From the NCBI RefSeq assembly GCF_002814235.1, contig NZ_PHSU01000003.1:620001-684000 (forward strand): a stretch of DNA of 64,000 nt. The letters are read 5' to 3'. How positions within the stretch are numbered: the stretch's first letter is position 1; the number at the start of each line of letters is the position of its first letter. Both the position numbers and the translations under genes were made by a program. The DNA is from Pseudomonas sp. QS1027. GTDB taxonomy: Bacteria > Pseudomonadota > Gammaproteobacteria > Pseudomonadales > Pseudomonadaceae. The notes under the pieces were generated by a model. That model saw only the letters and a program-made list of their open reading frames with translations. It was not told the origin of the DNA and did not search any database. Shown one piece after another: positions 6,739 to 14,684 of this stretch.

Positions 6739-7641
6739 CTAGCGCTTGAACAACTTGCGGAAGAACCCGGCAACCACCACCAGTCCCACCACGAGAAATT
6801 TCTTCAGCGCCAGCAACATCACGCCGATCTTGGCGAACAGCCCTGCCTTGGCTGCAATCCCGCCCGCCACCAACGCTGCCAGTCCATAGGGCGCCAGCTT
6901 GTCAGTCTTGGAGTCGTAGTCGGCATAACGGTTGCCGTCGGTGAAGTTGGTGAAGTCGAGAATCTTCGGTGTTTCCTGCTTGATGGTCTGCAAATCGGCC
7001 ATCGCCGCCACCGCGTTGAGCTCCAGAACACCTTCGCGACCCAGCACGCGGATGCTGTAGTTCAGGGTGGTCTGTTGGGCATCGTCGGCCTTCAACTCGC
7101 GGGCCCAGTACATTTTGTGGCTGCCCTGGTCGTAGCTCGGTGGCTCGGCCCAGCCCAGCAGCGACAGGCCGGCATAACCCTGCTTGTGACGCTCCTTGTT
7201 GTTTTCCTCATCATCGGCCTGCATCTGCTTGAGCAGGTCGGCGTAGTCGATCTTGGCCGCGTCATCGTCGGAAATATGCCCGTCGTTCTTGTAGCTGACG
7301 ATCACCCCCCAGCCATCGTCCGCCAGTGGGCTGGTCGACTTGGGAATGATCATGCCCAAGGTCTTGTGACCAGGCGGGTTGCCCCAGCCCTCGGTCAGCA
7401 GGCGCTCGGTATCCGCCGGGGACAGGTAGTAGAAGTCGTCATTGAGTTGCAGGGTGGCAATGCCGCCGGGCAGGGTGATATTGCCGTGCTGCTGCTTGAG
7501 GGTGGCCAGCCATTGTTCAGTCGTCTGGTGAGGCTGGGTACTGGCGGTCGGCGCCGGGGCAGGAGAGCTGGTGGCCATGACAGGCAAAGTGAGGCTGCTG
7601 AGCGCCACCGCCGCCAAAAGCTGGCGCAGGTGATGTTTCAT
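6739..7641 (-). CDS. DUF2167 family membrane-anchored protein
   Basis: The 300-residue protein has an N-terminal signal sequence (about residues 1-23), a long soluble middle region rich in Trp and Asp motifs (SPADTERLLTEGWGNPPG, DDGWGVIVSYKNDGHISDDD) and a C-terminal hydrophobic pair (about residues 250-295) ending in basic FRKLFKR. This is the layout of DUF2167, a family of unknown function. AGGGAC before the ATG supports the start. It is monocistronic and divergent from the nuclease-like gene to the right. Confidence 0.82.
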   Translation of the reverse strand: MKHHLRQLLAAVALSSLTLPVMATSSPAPAPTASTQPHQTTEQWLATLKQQHGNITLPGGIATLQLNDDFYYLSPADTERLLTEGWGNPPGHKTLGMIIPKSTSPLADDGWGVIVSYKNDGHISDDDAAKIDYADLLKQMQADDEENNKERHKQGYAGLSLLGWAEPPSYDQGSHKMYWARELKADDAQQTTLNYSIRVLGREGVLELNAVAAMADLQTIKQETPKILDFTNFTDGNRYADYDSKTDKLAPYGLAALVAGGIAAKAGLFAKIGVMLLALKKFLVVGLVVVAGFFRKLFKR

Positions 7642-7829
7642 CGTAGTCCCTTACATTTTGAATTAATTTGGTCGGCAGGATAGCTGAAGGGGTGAAGGTC
7701 ACGCTAGAGAAGGCGTGTGGCTGCTTTAGGGTGGTGTTGGGCTGGCCTGTGTAAGGAGAGTGCGATGGATTTGTTGCACTCTGATGCCATTGACACAGCG
7801 TGTTTTTGGCAAGGATCGCGAGGCAGCAA

Positions 7830-9398
7830 ATGGCACGAGAACAGTATCCATTCCAGGCGTCGTCACGCCTCTACAAGCAGGCTCGCGAGTTGGCCGACAA
7901 GCTGCGTAAAGCCAGCATCGCGGGGAGTCGTCATTGTTTTTCCAGAACGGCGGACAGCCTGGCCGCCCAAGGTCTTGGACTGTTGCAGACCGATGAGCAG
8001 TGGCAGTCGGCGATTGGGTGGGCAAAGAAAGATCTGGATGCCCTGGCGTGCCGGATTGATCCACGACTCGCCATTCCCGCGCTGATCGAGGCGGTGGACG
8101 ATTTCTACTACGGCCAGAAAAGCTGGCGCAAGAAGGTGCCGTGGTGCGGTTCGTCCTTGAAAACGACGATCGCGCTCATATGGCCCAATCGTAAAGAACC
8201 GCTGGCCGTTGATAGAAGCGCCGCCCAATTGCTCAATCTGGTCAATGCGGTGATTGCCTGGGAGCAATTGAGAGAGATCTACGAGAGCAGCCGGGTTTTC
8301 AACTTTCAAGCGGTCAGTCTCAAGTCCCATGGATTTGCGTTTTCAGACAAGGCTGACCAGGTGCTGCTGGGGCAGTGGAACACCATGGCGGCGCCCTATG
8401 GTGAGAACCAGAGAACGCTTGAGCATTCGAAAGCCGTTATCTGGAAGGATCTCTTGCGGTTTTCCCAGGCCGTCTCTCTCGTCCTGTCGGGGCGCGACTC
8501 CACGACGATTGAGTTGTTTGCCGGAACGGTCTTTGCGCTGGCCGGAAAGAACCCGGCATTCTGGATCGGGCTCAATGCCCGGTTGGTGTTGTTGGCCTGT
8601 GTGCGCCACATCAAGTCGACCGGGTCGAAGCGCATGGCCGGCGTGGTGCTATTCGAGGATCTTCCTATTGTCACCGATGCTTTCGGTGATGATCCCGTAC
8701 TTGCCAAGCAGTCTCTCGAAGCCTGTTTTTGGCAGGAGCCCTGGTACCCGGACCGAGTGAGGAGCTATCCCTCGAACATGTTGGTCGAGCGACCTGTCGT
8801 GCGGATTGATGACAAGACATTTGCCACGAGCGTCCTGACGATAATCGATTCCGTGAATTGTTTTGTTGAGCACTCTGTTTTCCGCTACATGGGTTATGGC
8901 GGTGCTCCTGTGGACGATGAGTCCTTTCGCGTGCATGTCTCGCAGCCTTTTGAAAATGCCGCGGTGCAATTGCTCCGGAACGCTGGCTGGAAAGCCAGCG
9001 GGGTCAGTGATTCCGGATATTGGCAAGCTGGGGAGTCTCGCCTGGAGCACGAGAGTGGCCAGAAAGTGCCCGGGGAAATCGATGTGTTGGCCTTGCACCC
9101 TTCCGGGCGGGTCGCCCTCCTGATCGAGTGCAAGGTGCTCAGCCAGCCTTTTTCAATGAGCAAGCTGAGCAATGTGGTCGGTAAGTTGGGCCCCTCCGAC
9201 AGTGAAGGTTTTCACGCGAAGATCGAGAAGAAAGTCGCTTGGGCCCAAGCGACTAGCGCCATGCAGGGCGCGCAGATTGTTGGCTTGCTGTTGGTGGAGC
9301 ATGGGAGTTTTCTCGGGAGAAACGCCGTCCATCCGGTCGTCGAGATGCGCCAATTGGAAAAGCTTGTCGTGCAGATCGATGAAAAAACCGCCGAGTGA
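7830..9398 (+). CDS. Orphan protein with PD-(D/E)XK nuclease-like C-terminus
   Basis: I do not recognise the full-length family. The 522-residue protein (from ATG 7830; a GTG at 7800 would add ten residues but has no ribosome site) is mostly alpha-helical in appearance. Its C-terminal part carries GEIDVLA then LLIECK, that is Asp418 and Glu433-x-Lys435, the spacing of the PD-(D/E)XK restriction-endonuclease fold as in Mrr/NERD-type nucleases. The downstream helix with KKVAWAQ fits too. The N-terminal 400 residues show no motif I can name. No methyltransferase or partner gene is adjacent. A DNA repair or defence role is possible but inferred. Confidence 0.65.
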   Translation: MAREQYPFQASSRLYKQARELADKLRKASIAGSRHCFSRTADSLAAQGLGLLQTDEQWQSAIGWAKKDLDALACRIDPRLAIPALIEAVDDFYYGQKSWRKKVPWCGSSLKTTIALIWPNRKEPLAVDRSAAQLLNLVNAVIAWEQLREIYESSRVFNFQAVSLKSHGFAFSDKADQVLLGQWNTMAAPYGENQRTLEHSKAVIWKDLLRFSQAVSLVLSGRDSTTIELFAGTVFALAGKNPAFWIGLNARLVLLACVRHIKSTGSKRMAGVVLFEDLPIVTDAFGDDPVLAKQSLEACFWQEPWYPDRVRSYPSNMLVERPVVRIDDKTFATSVLTIIDSVNCFVEHSVFRYMGYGGAPVDDESFRVHVSQPFENAAVQLLRNAGWKASGVSDSGYWQAGESRLEHESGQKVPGEIDVLALHPSGRVALLIECKVLSQPFSMSKLSNVVGKLGPSDSEGFHAKIEKKVAWAQATSAMQGAQIVGLLLVEHGSFLGRNAVHPVVEMRQLEKLVVQIDEKTAE

Positions 9399-10274
9399 TC
9401 ACAGGCCCCTCTGTTCCAGGCGCTCCTGCAGCAATCGGGCAAACGCCTCCCGAGCCGGATGGCGAGTGGTTTCCTTGTGCCAGATAAAGCAGTTTTCCAC
9501 TGGCGCCAGTTCAGCGAAACGGTGGGTTTCAAGCCCGGCGGACTGCTCGTAGCGTTGCAGGATCCCCTCGGGCACCAGGGACACGCCGGCACCGGCATGC
9601 ACGCTGCCGATGATGGTGGCCCAACTGGCATAGCTGGCAATGGCCGGATGCGGGTCATGGGGCTGCACCCAGTTTTTCAGCGCCGCGCGATAGGGGCAGC
9701 CGTTGGGCCACATGATCAGGGTCTTGCCGCGCAAGTCGCCGGCACCCTGGATCGGACCGCTGCCGGCGGCGCTGATCAGCACCAGCTGTTCACGGTAAAG
9801 CGCGCTGCTGGCGATTTTCGGATGCTGGATGTCGGCGGCGACCAGGGCGCCATCGAGGCGCCGTTGGCGCACGTCTTCCAGCAGTTGTGACCAGGTGCCG
9901 GTGATCAATTCCAGGCTGACGCCGGGGTAAGCCTGTTGGTACTCGGCCAGCAGCGCGGGCAGGTGCACCGTGGCGCAGGATTCGATCGCGCCGATGCGCA
10001 GCAGGCCCGACGGTTGGGTGTTGGCGTCGACGGCGCGCTTGGCTTCGTCCACCAGCCCGAGGATTTTCGTGCAGTAGTCGAGGAACACCACTCCGGCCGG
10101 GCTCAGGCTCAGGCCGCGTCCGGCGCGGATAAACAGGTCGGTGCCCAGTTCGCTTTCCAGCTGCTTGATCCGCGTGGTGATGTTCGACGGCACGCAGTGC
10201 AGCCGCTGTGCCGCCTGGGCGATGCTGCCGGTTTCAGCGACGGCTTTCACCATGCGCATTTGCGCCAGTTCCAT
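9399..10274 (-). CDS. LysR-family transcriptional regulator
   Basis: The 291-residue protein has the LysR winged helix at its N-terminus (ELAQMRMVKAVAETGSIAQ, then AAQRLHCVPSNITTRIKQLE) and a two-lobe ligand-binding domain from about residue 90. It faces the EamA transporter gene, with a 106-base shared promoter region holding the palindrome ATTGATCAAT. This arrangement suggests that it controls the transporter in response to a metabolite. Confidence 0.93.
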   Translation of the reverse strand: MELAQMRMVKAVAETGSIAQAAQRLHCVPSNITTRIKQLESELGTDLFIRAGRGLSLSPAGVVFLDYCTKILGLVDEAKRAVDANTQPSGLLRIGAIESCATVHLPALLAEYQQAYPGVSLELITGTWSQLLEDVRQRRLDGALVAADIQHPKIASSALYREQLVLISAAGSGPIQGAGDLRGKTLIMWPNGCPYRAALKNWVQPHDPHPAIASYASWATIIGSVHAGAGVSLVPEGILQRYEQSAGLETHRFAELAPVENCFIWHKETTRHPAREAFARLLQERLEQRGL

Positions 10275-10304
10275 GATTCACTCCTGGTGAATTCTCGACT
10301 CAAT

Positions 10305-10314
10305 ATTGATCAAT
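10305..10314. promoter_or_regulatory. Candidate LysR operator
   Basis: ATTGATCAAT is a perfect 10-base palindrome about 30 bases upstream of the LysR start, between the divergent genes. Position and symmetry fit an autoregulatory site; binding is not shown. Confidence 0.4.
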
Positions 10315-10380
10315 TGTTCTGGCTGACAGGCCGCTCGAGACTGTGCGCACACCTCGGATCATCTTGGATATCGCCCGCTC

Positions 10381-11307
10381 GTGAAAGCCCTGTCCGCTTT
10401 AAAAGTGCCTCTTGCCACCGCGCTCGTCATCCTCTGCTGGGCCTACTCGCCCGTGGGGATCCATATCGGCCTGGAAAGCTACAGCCCCGGACACCTGGCG
10501 CTGCTGCGGTTTTTGATTGCCTCGCTGTTCATGGCGGTGGTCGCGCTGGTGAAGGGGATCGCGCTGCCGCGTCGGCGGGATTTGCCCTGGTTGTTTGCGC
10601 TGAGTTTTTTCGCGATTTTCCTCCATCACATCAGTCTCAATTACGGTCAGCAGTGGGTCAGTCCGGGGGCGGGGAGTGTGCTGTCGCAGTCCACGCCGTT
10701 GTTCAGCACCTTGATCGCGTTTTTCTGGTTGAAGGAGTCGGTGTCACTCGTTCGCTGGCTCGGGGTGTTGTCGGGATTGGCCGGCGCCCTGGTGGTGGTC
10801 TGGGGTGATCATGGGGTGGGAACGGTCGACCCCCGGGCCTTGCTGATTCTGTTCGCGGCGCTGTCCTGGAGCATTTACTTCGCTTTGCAAAAGCACTATT
10901 CCGGGCACTACAGCGGGCTGACCACGGTGTGTTACATGGTCTGGGCGGGGACCTTGTTACTCTGTGTCTATGCACCCGGGCTGGCAGATGAGGTGGCGGT
11001 GGCGCCGCTGCGGGTCAATATCGCGGTGCTGCTGCTGGGGATTTTCCCCAGTGCCCTGGCCTACCTGGCCTGGGCCTATGTGTTGAGCCATTCGCTGGTC
11101 AGCCGCTCGTCCATTGCCCTGTACCTTATTCCGCCCGTGGCGATGCTGATGGCGGCGCTGGTCCTGGGGGTGGGTGTTTCAGGGTTGGTGATGGTCGGCG
11201 GCGCGATTGTCCTGGGCAGCGTGCTGGCGCTCAATCTGGAAGGGCGGCGACAGCCCGCCCAGCCCCGCCGGAGCGGGCTTGGTCAGCGAAGTGTTGGGCG
11301 GTCTTGA
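10381..11307 (+). CDS. EamA/DMT-family transporter
   Basis: The 308-residue inner-membrane protein has ten hydrophobic segments arranged as two EamA repeats, typical of drug/metabolite transporters that export amino acids or other small metabolites. The predicted start is GTG, giving VKALSALKVPLATALVILCW; no ATG lies nearby in frame, and the ribosome site is weak. The C-terminal tail after the last helix is Arg/Gly-rich. The divergent LysR gene is the likely regulator. The substrate cannot be told. Confidence 0.88.
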   Translation: MKALSALKVPLATALVILCWAYSPVGIHIGLESYSPGHLALLRFLIASLFMAVVALVKGIALPRRRDLPWLFALSFFAIFLHHISLNYGQQWVSPGAGSVLSQSTPLFSTLIAFFWLKESVSLVRWLGVLSGLAGALVVVWGDHGVGTVDPRALLILFAALSWSIYFALQKHYSGHYSGLTTVCYMVWAGTLLLCVYAPGLADEVAVAPLRVNIAVLLLGIFPSALAYLAWAYVLSHSLVSRSSIALYLIPPVAMLMAALVLGVGVSGLVMVGGAIVLGSVLALNLEGRRQPAQPRRSGLGQRSVGRS

Positions 11308-11402
11308 AGACCTCTTCGCGGACCCCTCCGGCTCCGGCAGGTTCCAGGTATCTTGCAGTCTGGCGACCGCATGTCGATGGACGGCAGGTGGCAGGCGTAA
11401 GG

Positions 11403-11717
11403 CTAAGGCTTGGACAAGGCCAGATCGACCGCAGCGATCAGCTTTCCCAGGTCCTTCGGGGGAGCGTTGTGAATGACGCCGAACAGGTAGGCACGCTGCT
11501 CGTCTTCGTCACCCAGATCCGTGAAAAAGGCTTTTAGCTTCACGCCCAGTACGTCGGCAAACAGGAACAAGGCCTCCACGCTGGGTGTGTAACTGCCGGT
11601 TTCGAAGCGGCTGATGGTTTTAGGGTCAAAACCGGTTTTCTCTCCGAGTTCAGCCTGAGTTAGCCCCGCTACCTTGCGGTAGCGCCTGATGGCTGCACCC
11701 AAACTTGAAATTTTCAT
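11403..11717 (-). CDS. XRE-family helix-turn-helix regulator
   Basis: The 104-residue protein has an N-terminal Cro/C1-type DNA-binding domain (residues 5-60: IRRYRKVAGLTQAELGEKTG and FDPKTISRFETGSYTPS) and a short acidic C-terminal part of unknown role. GGGAAT lies before the ATG. It is alone, convergent with the EamA gene, with no toxin or phage genes beside it, so a toxin-antitoxin assignment is not supported. Confidence 0.85.
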   Translation of the reverse strand: MKISSLGAAIRRYRKVAGLTQAELGEKTGFDPKTISRFETGSYTPSVEALFLFADVLGVKLKAFFTDLGDEDEQRAYLFGVIHNAPPKDLGKLIAAVDLALSKP

Positions 11718-12091
11718 CGCTCAATTCCCATTTAGAATCAAGAACTTAACGATAAATCTTTACATTAGACAACGCCATGGATCATCACCTTCTGTTGCAT
11801 AATGTGATGTAATTCGTAGAATCGGCATTTAGGACAGGTATTTGGTGATCCAGTTTCAGGGGAAATATTTGTGAAACGGGAAAACCGCGCATTTCTTTGG
11901 TGCCCATGCCATGACGGTCATAAGGCTTGAGCAAGGCACTGTCTTAGGACTGCCACGAATACCTGTCCCAGCTAATGATGACCTTCATTTAATCCTAGTT
12001 GATCTTCGTCGAAGTACGGCCAGGCGATGCCGCCAGGCGCGGTTGTGCTGCGAATTCGGGACAACCTCTAGCTGCCCAGGTGAGCTGACTC
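11718..12091. other. Intergenic region with long-range inverted repeat
   Basis: No convincing gene is present; a 62-codon frame across the right part looks like chance and runs into the next gene. The region contains GGACAGGTATT (11832-11842) and its inverted copy AATACCTGTCC (11958-11968), 115 bases apart, plus a partial third copy (GGGACA near 12058). This looks like the remains of a small mobile element. Confidence 0.45.
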
Positions 12092-13783
12092 ATGGATGAG
12101 ACGTATCGCAGGGTCGTGGACGTCGCCGCCATTTTCTCCGAAACCGACCTGGAAGGACGGATCACTTACGTCAACGATCCATTCTGCGTGATTTCCGGTT
12201 ATAGCCGTGATGAATTGCTGGGGCAGAATCACCGGATCCTGAATTCCGGCTACCACCCGTCCGAGTTCTTTGTCGACATGTGGAGCACCATTGCCCAGGG
12301 GCGGGTCTGGAAAGGTGAGGTCTGCAATCGCGCCAAGGACGGTTCCTTGTACTGGGTCGACAGCACCATGGTGCCGCTGCTGGATGAAGCCACCGGGCGG
12401 GTGCGCCGGTATGTGTCGATCCGTTTCGATGTCAGCGAAAAGTTGCGCCTGTTGCATACCTTGCAGTGGCGGGTGGGGCACGATGTGCTGACCGGCCTGC
12501 CCAATCGGGCGTTTTTGTCGGACCTGTTGAACCAGGCCCTGGATTTTTCCCGACGCGAAGCCATTCCGCTGGCGGTGTGCATGCTCGACCTGGACGGCTT
12601 CAAGGCGGTCAACGATGGCTACGGGCATGCCAGCGGCGACATGCTCCTGGTGGAAGTGGCGGCGCGCCTGCGCACCATCATGCGCGGGGAAGATGTGGTG
12701 GCGCGGCTGGCCGGTGACGAGTTCGTGCTGATCCTGCGTTATGTGCACGACGCCGAGGAACTGCACGCTGCGTTGCAACGGGTGCTCGGCGCCATTTCGG
12801 CCCCCTATTCGATACTCGGCCAGACCATCCATGTGGATGCCAGCATCGGCGTGACGCTGTTTCCCGCCGACGACGAGGACGCCGATACCCTGTTGCGCCA
12901 TGCCGACCAGGCGATGTACCTGGCCAAGCAGAGCGGGCGCAATCGTTTCCATTTGTTCGATGTGTCGCTGGATCAGGAGGTCAAGGCCACCCACCAGACA
13001 GTGGCGTTGATACGCCAGGCCCTGGCCAATGGCGAGTTCCGCCTGGCCTATCAGCCCAAGGTCAATATGCGCACCGGCCGGGTGGTGGGGTTCGAGGCGT
13101 TGATGCGCTGGCAGCACCCGCACGAGGGACTGCTCCAGCCCCAGGCGTTCCTGCCGCTGGTGGCGCAGACCGATGTGATCATCGATATCGGCGAATGGGT
13201 CATCGACCGGGTCATGGCGCAGATGCAGGCCTGGGGGCGGGCGGGGCACGAGTGGCCGGTCAGCCTGAATATCGCCGCCCGGCATTTCCAGCGCGGCGAT
13301 TTCGTCGAACGTCTGCGCGCCTTGCTGATGCGTCACGCCGAGGTGCCGCCGCACATGCTCGATCTGGAGATCATCGAGTCGGTGGCCATCGAGAACATCC
13401 AGCGGGTGAGTCAATGCCTGCAGGATTGCCAGACGCTTGGGGTGCGTTTTTCCCTGGACGACTTCGGCACCGGTTACTCGTCCCTGAGTTACCTCAAGCG
13501 CCTGCCCAGCCAGACCATCAAGATTGATCGCTCGTTCGTGCGCGACATCCTCCATGACCAGGATGACCTGGCCTTGACCACGGCGGTGATCGGCCTGGCC
13601 CGGGCGTTTGGCCGGGAAGTGATTGCCGAGGGGCTGGAGTCCGCCGAGCACGGCCGCTTGCTGATGAGCCTGGGTTGCGATGTGGCACAGGGTTATTTCA
13701 TTGCCCGGCCGATGTCGGCGGACGAGGTGCCGGCCTGGGTCGAGGCGTTCGAGCCACCGGCCTTATGGCGCAGTGTCACTTGA
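12092..13783 (+). CDS. PAS-GGDEF-EAL cyclic-di-GMP turnover protein
   Basis: The 563-residue cytoplasmic protein has an N-terminal PAS domain (about 10-120), a GGDEF domain and an EAL domain, so it can in principle make and degrade c-di-GMP. The cyclase site reads AGDEF (207-211), a variant that is active in some proteins, and an allosteric I-site RGED (198-201) lies five residues before it. The EAL part retains EAL (335-337), the DDFGTGYS loop and the AEGLES motif, so phosphodiesterase activity is likely. No membrane segment is seen; input comes through PAS. AGGTGAG precedes the ATG. The 3' end overlaps the convergent gene by 21 bases. Confidence 0.93.
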   Translation: MDETYRRVVDVAAIFSETDLEGRITYVNDPFCVISGYSRDELLGQNHRILNSGYHPSEFFVDMWSTIAQGRVWKGEVCNRAKDGSLYWVDSTMVPLLDEATGRVRRYVSIRFDVSEKLRLLHTLQWRVGHDVLTGLPNRAFLSDLLNQALDFSRREAIPLAVCMLDLDGFKAVNDGYGHASGDMLLVEVAARLRTIMRGEDVVARLAGDEFVLILRYVHDAEELHAALQRVLGAISAPYSILGQTIHVDASIGVTLFPADDEDADTLLRHADQAMYLAKQSGRNRFHLFDVSLDQEVKATHQTVALIRQALANGEFRLAYQPKVNMRTGRVVGFEALMRWQHPHEGLLQPQAFLPLVAQTDVIIDIGEWVIDRVMAQMQAWGRAGHEWPVSLNIAARHFQRGDFVERLRALLMRHAEVPPHMLDLEIIESVAIENIQRVSQCLQDCQTLGVRFSLDDFGTGYSSLSYLKRLPSQTIKIDRSFVRDILHDQDDLALTTAVIGLARAFGREVIAEGLESAEHGRLLMSLGCDVAQGYFIARPMSADEVPAWVEAFEPPALWRSVT

Positions 13784-14539
13784 TTCAGGCGCGACCTTCT
13801 GGTCGTCATGCCCGGTATAGAGGTGGATGGTCCGGTCGATTTCCCCGGACATCTTCATTCGCAGCAGGGTCCTGAGGATGCGTTGTACCGGCAGGTCCGG
13901 GTCATTGCGGACAAAACAGCCCACGGCGTCTTCCTGCACGACCGCCACCGCGTGCAACTGCTGATCCGGCATGCGGGTCTGGTTGAACCAGTCCAGTGCC
14001 CACTGGCTGCTGATGGCATAGGCGTAGCGCCCGACCTCAAGCTTTTGCAGGACCTGTTGCTCATTGCGCGCCTCGTCGCGGATGAACCGACCGCTTTCGA
14101 ACTGAGCCTGTATGGCCGGGTACGAGTAGCCCAGTACGGTGCCGAGTCGTTGAGGCTCAAGATCTTTCAGGGTCATCGCCATGGGCGGCTTGGCCTTGCT
14201 GACCAGCAGGTTGCGCTGGGTGAGGAAGGGGATGCTCCAGATATAGTCGCCGGACTGGTTCGGCAGCCAGGATTGCGCGGCATAGCAGCGCACATCGATT
14301 TCACCGCGCTCCATGGCGCTCTGCACTCGAGCGCGGGCCAGAACATGAAACTCGGCCGGGCTGCCGACCTGGTGGGCCAGGCTGGTCATCAGGTCATACA
14401 AAATACCCTGGGTCGGTTGTCCGTGCTCGATCTGGATGATCGGCATGCTCCAACTGTCGGCCACGGAGAAGCGCAACGGCGCCGGGGCGGCGAAAGCAGG
14501 GGCGGTCATCAAGGCCAGGGCGTAAAGAACTGCACGCAT
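13763..14539 (-). CDS. Periplasmic solute-binding protein (SBP_bac_3 type)
   Basis: The 258-residue protein has a signal peptide (MRAVLYALALMTAPAFA) and a type 3 substrate-binding fold, with segments such as LRFSVADSWSMPIIQ and the hinge region near YAYAISSQWALDWF. I chose the ATG at 14539 because GGAGAG lies four bases before it; the longer frame would put eight residues ahead of the signal peptide. No ABC permease is adjacent, so it may be a sensor or orphan amino-acid-binding protein. Its tail overlaps the GGDEF-EAL gene on the other strand. Confidence 0.82.
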   Translation of the reverse strand: MRAVLYALALMTAPAFAAPAPLRFSVADSWSMPIIQIEHGQPTQGILYDLMTSLAHQVGSPAEFHVLARARVQSAMERGEIDVRCYAAQSWLPNQSGDYIWSIPFLTQRNLLVSKAKPPMAMTLKDLEPQRLGTVLGYSYPAIQAQFESGRFIRDEARNEQQVLQKLEVGRYAYAISSQWALDWFNQTRMPDQQLHAVAVVQEDAVGCFVRNDPDLPVQRILRTLLRMKMSGEIDRTIHLYTGHDDQKVAPESSDTAP

Positions 14540-14605
14540 CAAACTCTCCGGCGGGAGCGCCACAAGGCCGCCAATCCATACACAAAGTGCAGCTTAACCA
14601 GATTA

Positions 14606-14654
14606 GCATCCCATGCCGGATGCATTTTTACCCCTGCTCCGCTAGCATTAGCGG
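14606..14654 (+). promoter_or_regulatory. Two hairpins in the dnaX leader
   Basis: A 6-base stem (14606-14611 with 14618-14623) is followed by ATTTTTA, and a second 6-base stem (14639-14644 with 14649-14654, loop GCAT) lies 30 bases before the dnaX ATG. The first resembles a weak terminator; an attenuation role is only a guess. Confidence 0.35.
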
Positions 14655-14684
14655 TCTTCCGCTTCCCCGACGCGATGGTTATCG

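Noticed and set aside
11911..12099. 62-codon frame before the PAS-GGDEF-EAL gene
   Set aside because: No ribosome site or recognisable motif, spans part of the inverted-repeat region and runs into the next gene; probably chance.
14540..14684. Possible 4.5S (SRP) RNA gene upstream of dnaX
   Set aside because: The conserved GGTCAGGTCCGGAAGG-type core is absent; only small hairpins are present.
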